Shown: piece by piece, positions 9,250-17,799 of the stretch | Numbering within the stretch: the first letter of the stretch is position 1 | Layout of the letters: every line of letters starts with the position of its first letter | Origin: Hymenobacter jejuensis | GTDB lineage: Bacteria; Bacteroidota; Bacteroidia; Cytophagales; Hymenobacteraceae | Direction of reading: 5' to 3' | DNA: 64,000 nt | Assembly: GCF_006337165.1 (NCBI RefSeq) | Contig: NZ_CP040896.1 | Location: 2,604,001-2,668,000, forward strand | The notes under the pieces: model-generated | Seen by the model: the letters and a program-made list of their open reading frames with translations, nothing else | Database searches by the model: none | Told to the model about the DNA's origin: nothing | Program-made: the position numbers and the translations under genes

Positions 9250-9666
9250 ATGAAAACTGAGTTTCGGCGCCCAGACGGGTATGTGTATTTGAGCGTGGAG
9301 CGCAACCGCGAGCACAATTGGGTGCACGCGCAATGGTCGGGGCGACAGACGCTGGAAACCATCATGGCCGGTGGCATGACCTACGTCGAGATGTTGCAGC
9401 AGGAGCCTTGCCCCAAGCTGCTCAACGACCACCGCGAGCTGGTAGGGCGCTTTACCGAAGCCAACGACTGGATCGCGCAGGTCTGGACGCCGCTGATTAT
9501 CGGGGCGGGGCTACGGTATTTTGCGCAAGTGCTGGCGCCCGGCATCTACGGGCAGCTCTCGATGCAGGAGCTGCACCAGCGCATCGGCGATCAGTTCGAA
9601 ATCAAGCTTTTCGAAGATCTCGACTTGGCCAAGCGCTGGCTCGACGAACAACCCAACAACCTATAG
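9250..9666 (+). CDS. STAS/SEC14-like small protein, paralogue B
   Basis: The 138-residue product is a more diverged member of the same local family as the genes at 8027 and 9758. It has a conserved Trp after a beta strand near residue 30, an NDWI motif where the others have QDWI, and a C-terminal LAKRWL helix like EARRWV in paralogue C. I prefer the ATG at 9250 over the upstream in-frame start at 9217, since the latter only adds arginine-rich sequence. No signal peptide is present. The function is unknown. Three copies in 2.2 kb suggest tandem duplication followed by divergence. Confidence 0.72.
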   Translation: MKTEFRRPDGYVYLSVERNREHNWVHAQWSGRQTLETIMAGGMTYVEMLQQEPCPKLLNDHRELVGRFTEANDWIAQVWTPLIIGAGLRYFAQVLAPGIYGQLSMQELHQRIGDQFEIKLFEDLDLAKRWLDEQPNNL

Positions 9667-9757
9667 GCTGCGGTTGGCGCAAAAACGGCGCGGCCCGGGC
9701 GGCGTTCATGCAGCCTACATCCAACGAGTTGTAATGTAGGGTCATACCGCTTTTCGT

Positions 9758-10168
9758 ATGATCTGTCAGTTCGCTTCCGATGTTTTGCGCATTCACCTTC
9801 ATCAGCAGGAAGGAGTATTGGAAACCGAATGGCTGGGCAGCGCCAAAGGCGAAGCCTTGCGGCATGCGCTCAGCGAAACGCTGCGGCTGGCACGGCTTTA
9901 CCGCGTACACGGCTGGATCGCGAACCACCGGCAGCTCGGCCCCATTACCCCCGCCGACCAAGACTGGATTCAGGAGCAGTATATGCCCGTGTTTCGCCTG
10001 CTGCCGCTCCAACGGTTTGGGCTGGTGTATTCGGGCGATCCGTTTGGCCGGCTGTCCATCCACAACATCATGGCCCGCGCGCAAGGGCAGCTGGGGTGTG
10101 AAGTGCAGCAGTTTGCGCTCGTAGAAGAGGCGCGTCGGTGGGTGCTGGAAGCAGTCGCGGTTCGCTAA
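9758..10168 (+). CDS. STAS/SEC14-like small protein, paralogue C
   Basis: The 136-residue product is closest to paralogue A. Shared landmarks are LRIHLH at the start, EWLG/EWLD, ADQDWI and LPLQRFGLVY. It is cytoplasmic by sequence. It follows paralogue B by 91 bases on the same strand, so the two may be co-transcribed. Its stop codon overlaps a degenerate dispersed palindrome. No catalytic residues are recognisable, which fits a binding or regulatory domain. Confidence 0.74.
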   Translation: MICQFASDVLRIHLHQQEGVLETEWLGSAKGEALRHALSETLRLARLYRVHGWIANHRQLGPITPADQDWIQEQYMPVFRLLPLQRFGLVYSGDPFGRLSIHNIMARAQGQLGCEVQQFALVEEARRWVLEAVAVR

Positions 10169-10915
10169 CTAGTTATTAGTCAATTGATAAGGAAAGCCGT
10201 GAGCTGAGTTGTGTACCAGCGCTTTGGCCAGCGTACCAGGTTTGGCCCCGAGGTTGCCGACCACCTGCTGATCAAATTTCCAGACCAGCTTGCCGTTGTT
10301 GCAATCGTGAATGGTAAGGTTGGCTGCGATGTGGCTCGGCGGTATCCCGACGTTGGTCATCACGCTCATGGCAGCGGCGATGGGTTTGGGAAGTGATTGA
10401 TAGAGTGTGACTTGTCCCGAGAAAATGGCGTCGACGCCCAGCGCCGATTGCAGCTCCTGCATGGTGTGGTCGGGGAGGTTGTCGTAGGTGATACCGGCCT
10501 GTTGCAAGCGGCGGTTGGTTTCGAGCACCTCCTGAAACGCGACCGAATAGTGGTGCCCGCGCTGGCGCTGCAACTGCTCCTGCACGGCCTGTTGCATCTG
10601 ATACGAAATCAGGCGCTGGCGCAGCTCGCGGCTGGCAATTGCTGCCTGCTTGCGTTGCTCGATCTGGGCGGCTGTGAGGTCGGTGCCGGCGTACGCATCG
10701 TTGACCACCAATTCGACTTCCTCAGGCGTTGGCACAACGCCACCGATAGTCAGGTCCGCCATTTTTACGGTTTCGATGCGCACGTCAAAGGGCAGAATGG
10801 CGACGGTTTTGTGCTGGTGAAGCGCCTGTGCGTCCAAGGCCTGCGAAGTGTATAAGCTCCGGCCGCAGCCCGAAACAAGCAGCGCCAGCAGCGGCAGCAA
10901 AACAGAAAAGCGCAT
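10169..10915 (-). CDS. CsgG/LpoB-like lipoprotein
   Basis: The 248-residue product starts with a lipoprotein signal ending in LVSGC (Cys18 or so). The mature part opens with KTVAILPFDV, the beta-strand typical of the TolB-N/CsgG/LpoB fold. It continues with a long helix, then ALGVDAIFSGQVTLY, the standard second strand of that fold. Such proteins sit in the periplasm on the outer membrane and take part in secretion or peptidoglycan-synthase activation. No curli genes are nearby, so the role is open. The ATG at 10915 is chosen for the signal; the frame opens to 10975. The gene is convergent with paralogue C and shares its 3' boundary. Confidence 0.75.
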   Translation of the reverse strand: MRFSVLLPLLALLVSGCGRSLYTSQALDAQALHQHKTVAILPFDVRIETVKMADLTIGGVVPTPEEVELVVNDAYAGTDLTAAQIEQRKQAAIASRELRQRLISYQMQQAVQEQLQRQRGHHYSVAFQEVLETNRRLQQAGITYDNLPDHTMQELQSALGVDAIFSGQVTLYQSLPKPIAAAMSVMTNVGIPPSHIAANLTIHDCNNGKLVWKFDQQVVGNLGAKPGTLAKALVHNSAHGFPYQLTNN

Positions 10916-11073
10916 CACAACACCGTAGAAAATACTTCCAATTACTATCCTAATACGTTCGGCCGGAAGCCCCACGCCTCACGCGTCGCCCCTGCCGATA
11001 AGTAAAAGTAACCGAAAGCACTTCACTAGGAACTGCCACTGTGCCGATGCCAAACGTTGAGGAGCCAGTTAGG

Positions 11074-11520
11074 CTACGGCTCCAGCCGAAATACCAGCCG
11101 CGGGGCTGTCTGCTGATCGTCGTAGAGGCGCAGCACATTGCCCTCTATCTCGTAGCGTGTTACCTGAGGAAGCGCCGATAAGTAGTTGTTTTCTAGTGCA
11201 TTGGCGGGGCAGCCAATTTTGGTAGCCGCCTGTGCGCTGATCGAGATTTGGTTGCTGCCGGCCTTCAGCGCAAAAGTGCCATTGTAGGAGTTGCAAGGTG
11301 CTAGGCCGCGCGTCGTATTGTTACTAGACACAAATTCGATGTAGGATTTGGCCGACTCGGAGTAGCTGGAGGCAAGCACCGGAAAATCACCCACCTGCTC
11401 TACCTTCCAGCGCCGGTCCAGTAAGCCCGGCGCGGTTGCCACGTCTTTATCTTTCTGGCAACACAGCAAGCCCAGTCCACAGCTTATCCACAGCGAAAGC
11501 AAAATAAGTAGCGATCTCAT
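11074..11520 (-). CDS. META domain lipoprotein (HslJ-like)
   Basis: The 148-residue product has a signal peptide with consecutive cysteines (LGLLCCQ) that suit lipidation. A META/HslJ-like domain follows: RRWKVEQV at the start, PCNSYNGTF with its conserved Cys and Asn, TKIGCP, and an ending of LRLYDD then LVFRLEP. META proteins are small envelope proteins of unclear function, some heat-inducible. A diverged paralogue lies at 16823-17266 with the same landmarks. The start at 11520 is chosen because the signal begins there. Confidence 0.82.
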   Translation of the reverse strand: MRSLLILLSLWISCGLGLLCCQKDKDVATAPGLLDRRWKVEQVGDFPVLASSYSESAKSYIEFVSSNNTTRGLAPCNSYNGTFALKAGSNQISISAQAATKIGCPANALENNYLSALPQVTRYEIEGNVLRLYDDQQTAPRLVFRLEP

Positions 11521-11604
11521 TCGCGATTCCTTCAGTTTGAAAGCAAGAGGCATAGGTGGCAAAAAAGGTTGCAACATCACAAAGTAGTAACAGGGTGTTT
11601 TTAT

Positions 11605-11634
11605 ATAAATATTTAATAATCAAGTGATTATATA
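11605..11634. repeat. Dispersed AT-rich palindrome copy
   Basis: The core TAATAATCAAGTGATTATAT lies between the META lipoprotein start and the DUF2382 terminator. Confidence 0.5.
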
Positions 11635-11636
11635 AA

Positions 11637-11667
11637 AAAAGAGGCGGCCAAATACTGGCCGCCTCTT
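11637..11667 (-). terminator. Intrinsic terminator of DUF2382 gene
   Basis: A perfect 10-bp stem (GAGGCGGCCA/TGGCCGCCTC) with a 5-base loop is followed on the minus strand by seven T. It lies about 30 bases after the stop at 11698. Confidence 0.88.
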
Positions 11668-11697
11668 CAACTTTATCTATTAACTGAAAGCCGGAGC

Positions 11698-12714
11698 TTA
11701 CACGCGCGAATTCTGATTGGGGTCGTCGGTGCGACGCGTGGTGCCGCCGTCGAGTTTTTCCACGTCTACTTCGGTTTTGCGGACGGTGTCGCGGATGGTT
11801 TCTTCGCGCTCCGTCACCTCTTTGCCGAGCGAAACTTCCTCCACTACGCGGGCTTCTTTGCCCACAACTGCCCGTTCGGCGCTTTCCGTAATCTCCACGT
11901 CGCCTTCTTTAAAGGCGGCAAAATCGGCATCCGTAGCGGGACGGTCAACGGGGTTGCGCTGCACGGTTACGTGCTCTTCACGAAGGCGCACGTTGGCTTC
12001 CACGGGGCGCTCCACGATGCGGCTGCGCAGGCGGGCACCGCCGGTTTGCTCCACGCGCTTGCCTACTTGCAGGTTTTCTTCAATGACCTGCGCCTTCATG
12101 CCGCCTTCGGCATTGCCAGCTTGGGCGGTGGTGTTCAGGCTGTTTCCTTGCGACTGGTACCCGTACTGCGCGGCCCGTTCGTCTACGTCCACGGCACCGG
12201 CATCGTCCATAATTTTGGCTGCTTGGTGCGCGCGCTCGGCCGAGTCAGCGTGCACCGTCACAATGGAACCTGCCCGACGGGCTACATGGGCGTAGCGCTT
12301 AGTGTCGTCGTTGTCGTCGCCGCCAAATAAGTTGCTGAAAAAGTTGCTGATGCTGTCGCCCGTACGGCCGGCGGCATCGGCTACACCTTCAGTAGCGGTG
12401 CCACTAGTATTCTGATAATCAGAAGGGTCACGGTCGGGGCGCAGGGCATTGCTGGCCGCATTGCCAGTGCGGTCGGCAGTGCGGCCCACGGCGTCGGCGG
12501 CACCCTCTACGGCCGTGCCGCTGCTGTTGCGGTAATCCGAAGCGTCGCCGCCCACTCCGCTGCCACTGCCGCTGGTGCTATTCGTACCGTAGCGATTGCC
12601 GCTCTGCGAAGCCACATCAATATTATCGAGGCTGAAACCAGCTGCTTGCAGTTGTTGTGCTGCCTGCTGCGCTTCGGCAGCCGAATCGAACATTCCTACT
12701 ACTGTGTGTGCCAT
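11698..12714 (-). CDS. DUF2382 (YsnF/AvaK) stress-response protein with general-stress N-terminus
   Basis: The 338-residue product starts with a 17M-like general stress domain (HTVVGMFDS, then AAQQLQAAGF; residues 1-35). A Gly/Ser/Asp-rich repeat region follows, with two copies of a YxNxSGTAxEGxAD segment. The C-terminal half is the charged DUF2382 domain (about 225-320), with repeated VERPV, REEHVTV and EEVSLGKEVTERE strands. DUF2382 proteins occur in stress regulons of several phyla, but their molecular role is unclear. A second DUF2382 gene lies directly upstream on the same strand, 62 bases away, so an operon is likely. No signal peptide is present. Confidence 0.85.
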   Translation of the reverse strand: MAHTVVGMFDSAAEAQQAAQQLQAAGFSLDNIDVASQSGNRYGTNSTSGSGSGVGGDASDYRNSSGTAVEGAADAVGRTADRTGNAASNALRPDRDPSDYQNTSGTATEGVADAAGRTGDSISNFFSNLFGGDDNDDTKRYAHVARRAGSIVTVHADSAERAHQAAKIMDDAGAVDVDERAAQYGYQSQGNSLNTTAQAGNAEGGMKAQVIEENLQVGKRVEQTGGARLRSRIVERPVEANVRLREEHVTVQRNPVDRPATDADFAAFKEGDVEITESAERAVVGKEARVVEEVSLGKEVTEREETIRDTVRKTEVDVEKLDGGTTRRTDDPNQNSRV

Positions 12715-12751
12715 GGTTGTTAGATTTGGTTAAGGGGTGGGTAAAAAAAGG

Positions 12752-12778
12752 TAAATAATTGATAGTCAATATATTATC
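12752..12778. repeat. Dispersed AT-rich palindrome copy (good match)
   Basis: The core AATTGATAGTCAATATATTA lies between the two DUF2382 genes and overlaps the upstream gene's stop. Confidence 0.6.
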
Positions 12779-13250
12779 ATGATATAGGGGTTGTTGGATT
12801 GGGGTTCGTTGCACGATTTACGGTCACTTCTTCCTTGCGCAGCGTGACTTGTTCGGTCTGCGTCGTCTGGACTTGCAGCTTGGTCACATGCAACTCTTCC
12901 ACGAGCACGAGCCGCTTTTGCACCACCACTTCCTCTCGCAAAATCGGGATGACCATAGTCGTGCCTTCGTAGCGCACGGCGGGCGCCGTATCCACGTATT
13001 GGTTGATCACCACGCGCTCGACTTTCACCTCTTCGTGGACGAGCGGAATGTTAAGGGTCTGGTCCTGAGAACTTACGCTCTTGGAAATGTGCACCGTGCC
13101 CGATTCCACCACCTGCTTGCCGACGCGCGCCTGCTCCTCAATCACCGGGATGGTGCCAAGCGGGGTGAGCGGTTGGGGTTCGAGCGGCGGTTGCGGCGCA
13201 GCTGGGGCTGATTGGGGTCGGGTGGGTAGTTCATCGGGCGGGTTGTCCAT
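12777..13250 (-). CDS. DUF2382 domain protein, short form
   Basis: The 157-residue product has a Pro-rich leader (residues 1-30) and then one DUF2382 domain: IPVIEEQARVGKQV, LVHEEVKVERV, ILREEVVVQKR and LRKEEVTV. It lacks the general-stress N-terminus of its neighbour at 11698-12714. The two genes share strand and spacing, so they probably arose by duplication and act together in stress tolerance. The start ATG at 13250 is followed by no alternative. It is cytoplasmic by sequence. Confidence 0.82.
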   Translation of the reverse strand: MDNPPDELPTRPQSAPAAPQPPLEPQPLTPLGTIPVIEEQARVGKQVVESGTVHISKSVSSQDQTLNIPLVHEEVKVERVVINQYVDTAPAVRYEGTTMVIPILREEVVVQKRLVLVEELHVTKLQVQTTQTEQVTLRKEEVTVNRATNPNPTTPIS

Positions 13251-13462
13251 CAGGACTTTATGCTTAAAACTTTACGATGGCTACCCCATTACGTTATGGT
13301 TGAGCTTGGCGCAAAAGTCGTTGCCAAAGGGTGCCAAAAGCTGGGTTAGATGTCGTTAAAAAGCCAGCATCACGGCGTGCGTTTGCAAGGTCATTGGAAG
13401 CAGGAAGAATCCAGTATCTTCCTGCGGTTTTAGGTAATCAGAAGATACTAGCTGTGTTTTTT

Positions 13463-15961
13463 ATGTCGCGTTCGCGCTTGGTTGTTACCCTGTTAGGCAG
13501 TGTATTGATCCTGGCTTTGGTCTCCGCTTTTCGCCCCTCCGACGACGAAAGTTTTCTTCGGAAGATCGCGGCGCAATTGACAAAGTTCTACACCGGGGCC
13601 TTCCCCGAAAAGAGCTACCTGCACCTCGACAAACCGCTCTACGCCACTGGCGAAACCATCTGGTTTAAGGCCTACGTGGTCGATGCCTCGCAGCACCGCC
13701 CCGATACGCTGAGCCGCGTGGTCTACGTCGATCTGCTGTCGCCGACCCAGAAAGTGGTGATGCAGCGCGTGTTACGGCTCACCAACGGCACCGCCCACGG
13801 CGACTTTGCCCTCCCCGACACGCTGACGCAGGGCCTATATACCGTGCGCGCTTACACCAACTGGATGCGCAACCAGGGCCCCGAGTATTTCTTCACCAAG
13901 CAGATTCCGATCTGGCTGTCGGGGCTAGGGGCAACGGCCGTGCCTACCCGCCGCCTGACCAACGCCAAGTCTGTAAACCCCGGCGCGGTCGCGAAACCCG
14001 ATGTGCAGTTTTTCCCGGAGGGCGGCAATCTGGTGGCCGGGCTGGAAAGCATCGTGGGCTTCAAGGCTACTGACGGCAGTGGGCACGGCCTCGACGTGGA
14101 AGGCTTCGTGGAAGACGAGCAGGGCACCAAAGTGGCCGTGTTTAGGAGCAAACGCCTGGGCATGGGCCGCTTTGCCTTCCGACCCGAAGCCGGCAAACGC
14201 TACAAAGCCAAAGCCAGTTGGCCCGGCGGAGCGGTGCAGGAATACTCACTCCCGGAAGTGCGCCCCACGGGCTTTGTGCTGAGCGCCGGCGAAGCCTTGG
14301 GATATATCAACGTTGCCATTCGGCGCAAGTCGGGAGCCGGAGTGCCGGCCGAACAGGTGGCGCTGGTGGCCCAAGTTCGGGGGCAGCTCGTCTACGCCGG
14401 GCGGGGGCAGCTCGACGACGAAGCCGGGTTTGTGGCACGGATTCCCAAAAGCAAATTCCCGGACGGCGTCGTGCATTTCACCTTGTTCGATGGGCAGCAA
14501 GCCGCGCAATGCGAACGCTTGATGTTTGTGCAAAGCGCTCAGAATATGCGTGTTACCATTACGCCGGATAAGCCCGTCTACGCAACCCGCGAGAAAGTAG
14601 ACCTGAGCGTAGAAGTGGCCGATGCGCAGGGCAAGCCCGTAGCAGCGCAGCTTTCGCTGGCTGTAAACAATACCCAGTTGGTAGCCACCAACCCCGGTCA
14701 GGCCGACATCCGCACGCACCTGCTGCTCACATCCGACCTGAAAGGCTACGTTGAAGATCCGGGCTATTATTTCGCCTCCTTCAACTTTGAAACCAGTCAA
14801 GCCCTTGATAATCTGTTGCTTACCCAGGGGTGGCGCCGTTTCGTCTGGAAAGAGCTGCTGGCCGATCAGTTCCAGCCTTACGATTTTGCGCTGGAGCAAA
14901 GCCTGAGCATCGGCGGTCAGGTGCTACGGACGACTAACAAGCCTGCACCTGCTACCCAAGTAGTGCTGTTTCGTTCCAAGCCGACGGCCAGCATCTTGTT
15001 GACCGAAACCGGCCCAACGGGCCGGTTTATTTTTGGCGGCTTCGATGGCAAAGACACTGCCCGGATTGTGGTGTCGACCAAGCCGGGTAAAGGCATTCGC
15101 AACCCGGTCATCCGGCTCGACGGCCGTTGGCCGGCCGCGGCACCTTTGCTGGGAGCGCGGGCATTGGAAACAGACCTTCAGGCCATCGACTACCTCCAGC
15201 AAAGCCGCAAACAGCAAGTCGCTGACCAGCAGTATCATCCCGACCCAACCCGCCGCATCATGCTGGGCAACGTGACGGTGCAGGGCCGCAAAGTGGTACC
15301 GCCCGATGCCCGTCGCATTTACGGTACGCCCGATGCAGCAATCAGAGTGAGCCAGCTGCCCTTTGCAACAAGGAATTTCAGCGTATTTCAGATGTTACAG
15401 GGTCGGGTACCAGGCGTGGTCGTGAGTGGGTCGCCACCTTTTATGCGGGCCGAAATTCGGGGCGCGACTTCCATCATGGGCAGCAACGAACCGCTGTATC
15501 TGCTCGATGGTGTTACCGTCGATGCGGATGCCATCAATTCGCTCACCGTGGCCGAAGTGGAGAGCATTGAAGTGCTGAAAGGCCCTTCGGCTGCCATTTT
15601 CGGTAGCCGAGGCGCGGGCGGTGTCATTGCCGTCCTGACCAAGCGCGGCTCGTCGGACGACCTGCCGCGGGAATCGCAGCTGGCCCAAACCGTGACGGCC
15701 ATCATTCCGAAGTACTACCAAGCCCGCGAGTTTTACGCTCCGAAGTACGATGGCTCGGCCAAATTGCCCCGCGATTCGGATTTTCGCAGCGCCACTTTGT
15801 ACTGGAATCCCAACGTCGCTACCGATGCCACGGGCAAAGCACGCGTATCGTTTTACTGCTCCGATGCGGGCGGCACCTTCCGGGTTTCGGTCGAAGGAAT
15901 AGCCGCCACTGGCACGCCGCTTATCGGCCACAGTGAATTTAAAGTAGTATTAAGTAATTGA
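13463..15961 (+). CDS. MG2-domain / TonB-plug hybrid envelope protein
   Basis: The product has 832 residues. I chose the ATG at 13463 because it starts a signal peptide (RSRLVVTLLG to LVSAF). An alpha-2-macroglobulin-type MG2 region begins near residue 50 (KSYLHLDKPLYATGETIWFK). More Ig-like strands follow (DKPVYATREKVDL near 375). A TonB-receptor plug domain sits near 640-730, with YLLDGVTV, VESIEVLKGPSAAIFG and GVIAVLTKRG. The last 60 residues return to a macroglobulin-like strand pattern (TLYWNPNV, TDATGKARVSFYC). No 22-strand barrel follows the plug, so this cannot be a classical receptor channel. The family is recurrent in Bacteroidota and its role is unknown. The alpha/beta hydrolase follows 22 bases later. 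Confidence 0.85.
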   Translation: MSRSRLVVTLLGSVLILALVSAFRPSDDESFLRKIAAQLTKFYTGAFPEKSYLHLDKPLYATGETIWFKAYVVDASQHRPDTLSRVVYVDLLSPTQKVVMQRVLRLTNGTAHGDFALPDTLTQGLYTVRAYTNWMRNQGPEYFFTKQIPIWLSGLGATAVPTRRLTNAKSVNPGAVAKPDVQFFPEGGNLVAGLESIVGFKATDGSGHGLDVEGFVEDEQGTKVAVFRSKRLGMGRFAFRPEAGKRYKAKASWPGGAVQEYSLPEVRPTGFVLSAGEALGYINVAIRRKSGAGVPAEQVALVAQVRGQLVYAGRGQLDDEAGFVARIPKSKFPDGVVHFTLFDGQQAAQCERLMFVQSAQNMRVTITPDKPVYATREKVDLSVEVADAQGKPVAAQLSLAVNNTQLVATNPGQADIRTHLLLTSDLKGYVEDPGYYFASFNFETSQALDNLLLTQGWRRFVWKELLADQFQPYDFALEQSLSIGGQVLRTTNKPAPATQVVLFRSKPTASILLTETGPTGRFIFGGFDGKDTARIVVSTKPGKGIRNPVIRLDGRWPAAAPLLGARALETDLQAIDYLQQSRKQQVADQQYHPDPTRRIMLGNVTVQGRKVVPPDARRIYGTPDAAIRVSQLPFATRNFSVFQMLQGRVPGVVVSGSPPFMRAEIRGATSIMGSNEPLYLLDGVTVDADAINSLTVAEVESIEVLKGPSAAIFGSRGAGGVIAVLTKRGSSDDLPRESQLAQTVTAIIPKYYQAREFYAPKYDGSAKLPRDSDFRSATLYWNPNVATDATGKARVSFYCSDAGGTFRVSVEGIAATGTPLIGHSEFKVVLSN

Positions 15962-15979
15962 TAATTAAGCAATTGCAAA
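15953..15979. repeat. Dispersed AT-rich palindrome copy overlapping a stop codon
   Basis: AGTAATTGATAATTAAGCAA continues with TTGCAAA. The TGA stop of the MG2/plug gene is part of the TTGATAAT core. Confidence 0.6.
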
Positions 15980-15983
15980 CAGC

Positions 15984-16802
15984 TTGACTCTTGTTAATCA
16001 ATCCGAGAACGACACAGGCCTGATTATATCCGACCAAGATGTGCGCCTAGACGGCGTGGCGCTTCGGGTGCGCAGTATCCGGCACGAACCGGAAACGCCC
16101 CGGTCGGCGCTTGTCTTTCTGCACGACTCGCTGGGCTGCATCGCGTTGTGGCGCGATTTTCCGGAACGCCTGGCCAGGGCTACCGGCTGTAATGCACTCG
16201 TCTACGACCGGCGCGGGTACGGGCAGTCGGCGCCATTTGGGGAGGCCAAGCGCACGATTCATTACCTCGAAGACGAGGCTCAGGTGTTGGCTAACGTGCT
16301 GTCGCAGTGCGGCGTCGAGCGCGCCATTCTGTTCGGCCACAGCAACGGCGGCTCCATTGCCTTGGTTGCGGCCGCCGAGTTTCCGGACCGCATCGCCGGC
16401 ATTATTACGGAAGGGGGGCACGTATTTGTAGAGGAGCTTACGCTGGTCGGCATCCGGGCGGCGCAGGAGCAATACCGCACCACCGACCTCGGCGCGAAGC
16501 TGGCTAAGTATCACGGCATCAGGACCGAAGCTGTATTTCGTGCCTGGGCCGACACTTGGCTCGCGCCGGAATTCCGGGCTTGGAACATCGAACCCTACCT
16601 CCCTCAGATTCAGTGCCCGGTGCTAGTGCTGCAGGGCGAGCGCGACGAGTATGGTACTGCCGAGCAGGTAGCGGCGGTGGTGAGTCAAGTCCAAGATGCA
16701 CGGCCAAGCAAGCTGCTGCCGGGCTTGGGACACACGCCGCATAAAGAAGCCGCGGAGCTGGTGCTCGAACTCGCCGCCGCTTTTGTAGCCGCTGTTCAAT
16801 AG
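15984..16802 (+). CDS. Alpha/beta hydrolase
   Basis: The 272-residue product is a cytoplasmic alpha/beta-fold hydrolase. It shows the oxyanion region FLHDSLG near residue 46, the nucleophile elbow GHSNGG with Ser120, the acid Asp in QGERDEYG near 220, and the His in LGHTPHKE near 249. No ATG occurs in frame. The TTG at 15984 is the best start, with a GTG near 16040 as an alternative. The substrate is unknown. It lies 22 bases after the MG2/plug gene and may be co-transcribed. Confidence 0.83.
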   Translation: MTLVNQSENDTGLIISDQDVRLDGVALRVRSIRHEPETPRSALVFLHDSLGCIALWRDFPERLARATGCNALVYDRRGYGQSAPFGEAKRTIHYLEDEAQVLANVLSQCGVERAILFGHSNGGSIALVAAAEFPDRIAGIITEGGHVFVEELTLVGIRAAQEQYRTTDLGAKLAKYHGIRTEAVFRAWADTWLAPEFRAWNIEPYLPQIQCPVLVLQGERDEYGTAEQVAAVVSQVQDARPSKLLPGLGHTPHKEAAELVLELAAAFVAAVQ

Positions 16803-16822
16803 CCGCGTTTTTTGCAGGAATG

Positions 16823-17266
16823 TTACTTCGTTTCGGCTTCGAAAGTAAGCCGCGCCTCGGTGTGCTCGTCGTCGTAGAGGCGGAGGGTACGGCCCGTGAT
16901 TTCGTAATGCGTGGTCAGCGGCAGCGTCAGCAAGAAAGTAGCCTCCAGGTTCTGGTTAGGGCAATTTATGTAAGTCGAGCCCTGTTCACTGATGGTGAGG
17001 CGCTGCGTACCCTCGGCCAACGCGTACGAGCCGCCAAACCAGTTGCAGGTGCCTTGACCGCGGGTGTGGTTGGCCGCGGCAAGCAGCGTCAGGTCGGGCA
17101 TGTGCGCGCCTTTTTCGGTGAGCAGCGCCGTTTTGCCATCAACCTGGCGCAGTACCCAATGGGTATCCAGCAGGGGCAAATCGTCGGGTCCGGTGGCGTC
17201 TTCCTGGCAGCTCGCCGTAAGTATCAGAGTAGCAGCAACTAATAAAGAGGGTAGAATACCATGCAT
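16823..17266 (-). CDS. META domain lipoprotein (second paralogue)
   Basis: The 147-residue product has a signal peptide ending in LTASC (lipid-modified Cys20). The META fold follows: DTHWVLRQV, the conserved TCNWFGGSY, TYINCP, and an ending of LRLYDDEHTEARLTFE. The landmarks match those of the lipoprotein at 11074-11520, where PCNSYNGTF and LRLYDDQQTAPRLVF occupy the same places. It is convergent with the alpha/beta hydrolase. The role in the envelope is unknown. Confidence 0.82.
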   Translation of the reverse strand: MHGILPSLLVAATLILTASCQEDATGPDDLPLLDTHWVLRQVDGKTALLTEKGAHMPDLTLLAAANHTRGQGTCNWFGGSYALAEGTQRLTISEQGSTYINCPNQNLEATFLLTLPLTTHYEITGRTLRLYDDEHTEARLTFEAETK

Positions 17267-17799
17267 AGAGTATGGCTAAAAGGATAGAACTACACAACCA
17301 GATGATCTGTCGGGTCTTACGATAGTTGCACGATAACAGTAAAAGTTTTTAGAAAAAACTAGGCGCGGGAGCCAGTAAGTGGTTCAGGATGAGATTATTA
17401 GGAAAGTTATAAAAGGTCGCGAAGCCAAAGGCAATAGTAATAGAATAGAAAGGCCACCGGAGTATGTATATACAGTAGTGCGCCCCGTGAAGGGCTGCAC
17501 TACTGTTGAAACACGTGGGAATTGTTTCGCTCCTAGGAGGGGAGCTGGTGGGGCGGGGTGCGTCTCTAAAACGCCGGTTCAAGTTTCTGAAATTCTGCTG
17601 ACATTACCCAGAAATCGTTTGATTTTTTTATGCAAACGTTTCCAAAAGCAATTTTTTGCTGCTTTTCGCTGTGTTTTTATTTTCTAAGGCTCTGGCGGTA
17701 GCAGGTCGGTGCGGGAGAGTTGCCGGGGTGCTTTTGTAGTACTTACTCCCTTCAACGGCTGGCAATTGCAAAGGCAAATAGCTGGAATATACTTCTGTA
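17267..17799. other. Intergenic stretch upstream of GH43 gene
   Basis: This 533-base gap has open frames on both strands, but none has family features or a convincing start. It is more AT-rich than the flanking genes. The one recognisable item is the LacI-type palindrome at 17631-17644. Confidence 0.5.
17631..17644. promoter_or_regulatory. Candidate LacI-family operator upstream of GH43
   Basis: TGCAAACGTTTCCA has the central AACGTT and TGnAA flank of LacI/GalR-type operators, with one half-site mismatch. It lies about 155 bases upstream of the GH43 start. No LacI-family gene is present in this window, so a regulator would act in trans. Confidence 0.35.

Noticed and set aside
12404..12425. 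Another candidate copy of the dispersed palindrome inside the DUF2382 gene (ATTCTGATAATCAGAA)
   Set aside because: It is a perfect palindrome over the core, but lacks the AAGTATTTGTA-type arm, so I did not list it as a separate repeat.
17379..17687. Small open frame upstream of GH43
   Set aside because: There is no signal peptide, domain or ribosome-binding site, and an opposing small frame overlaps it.
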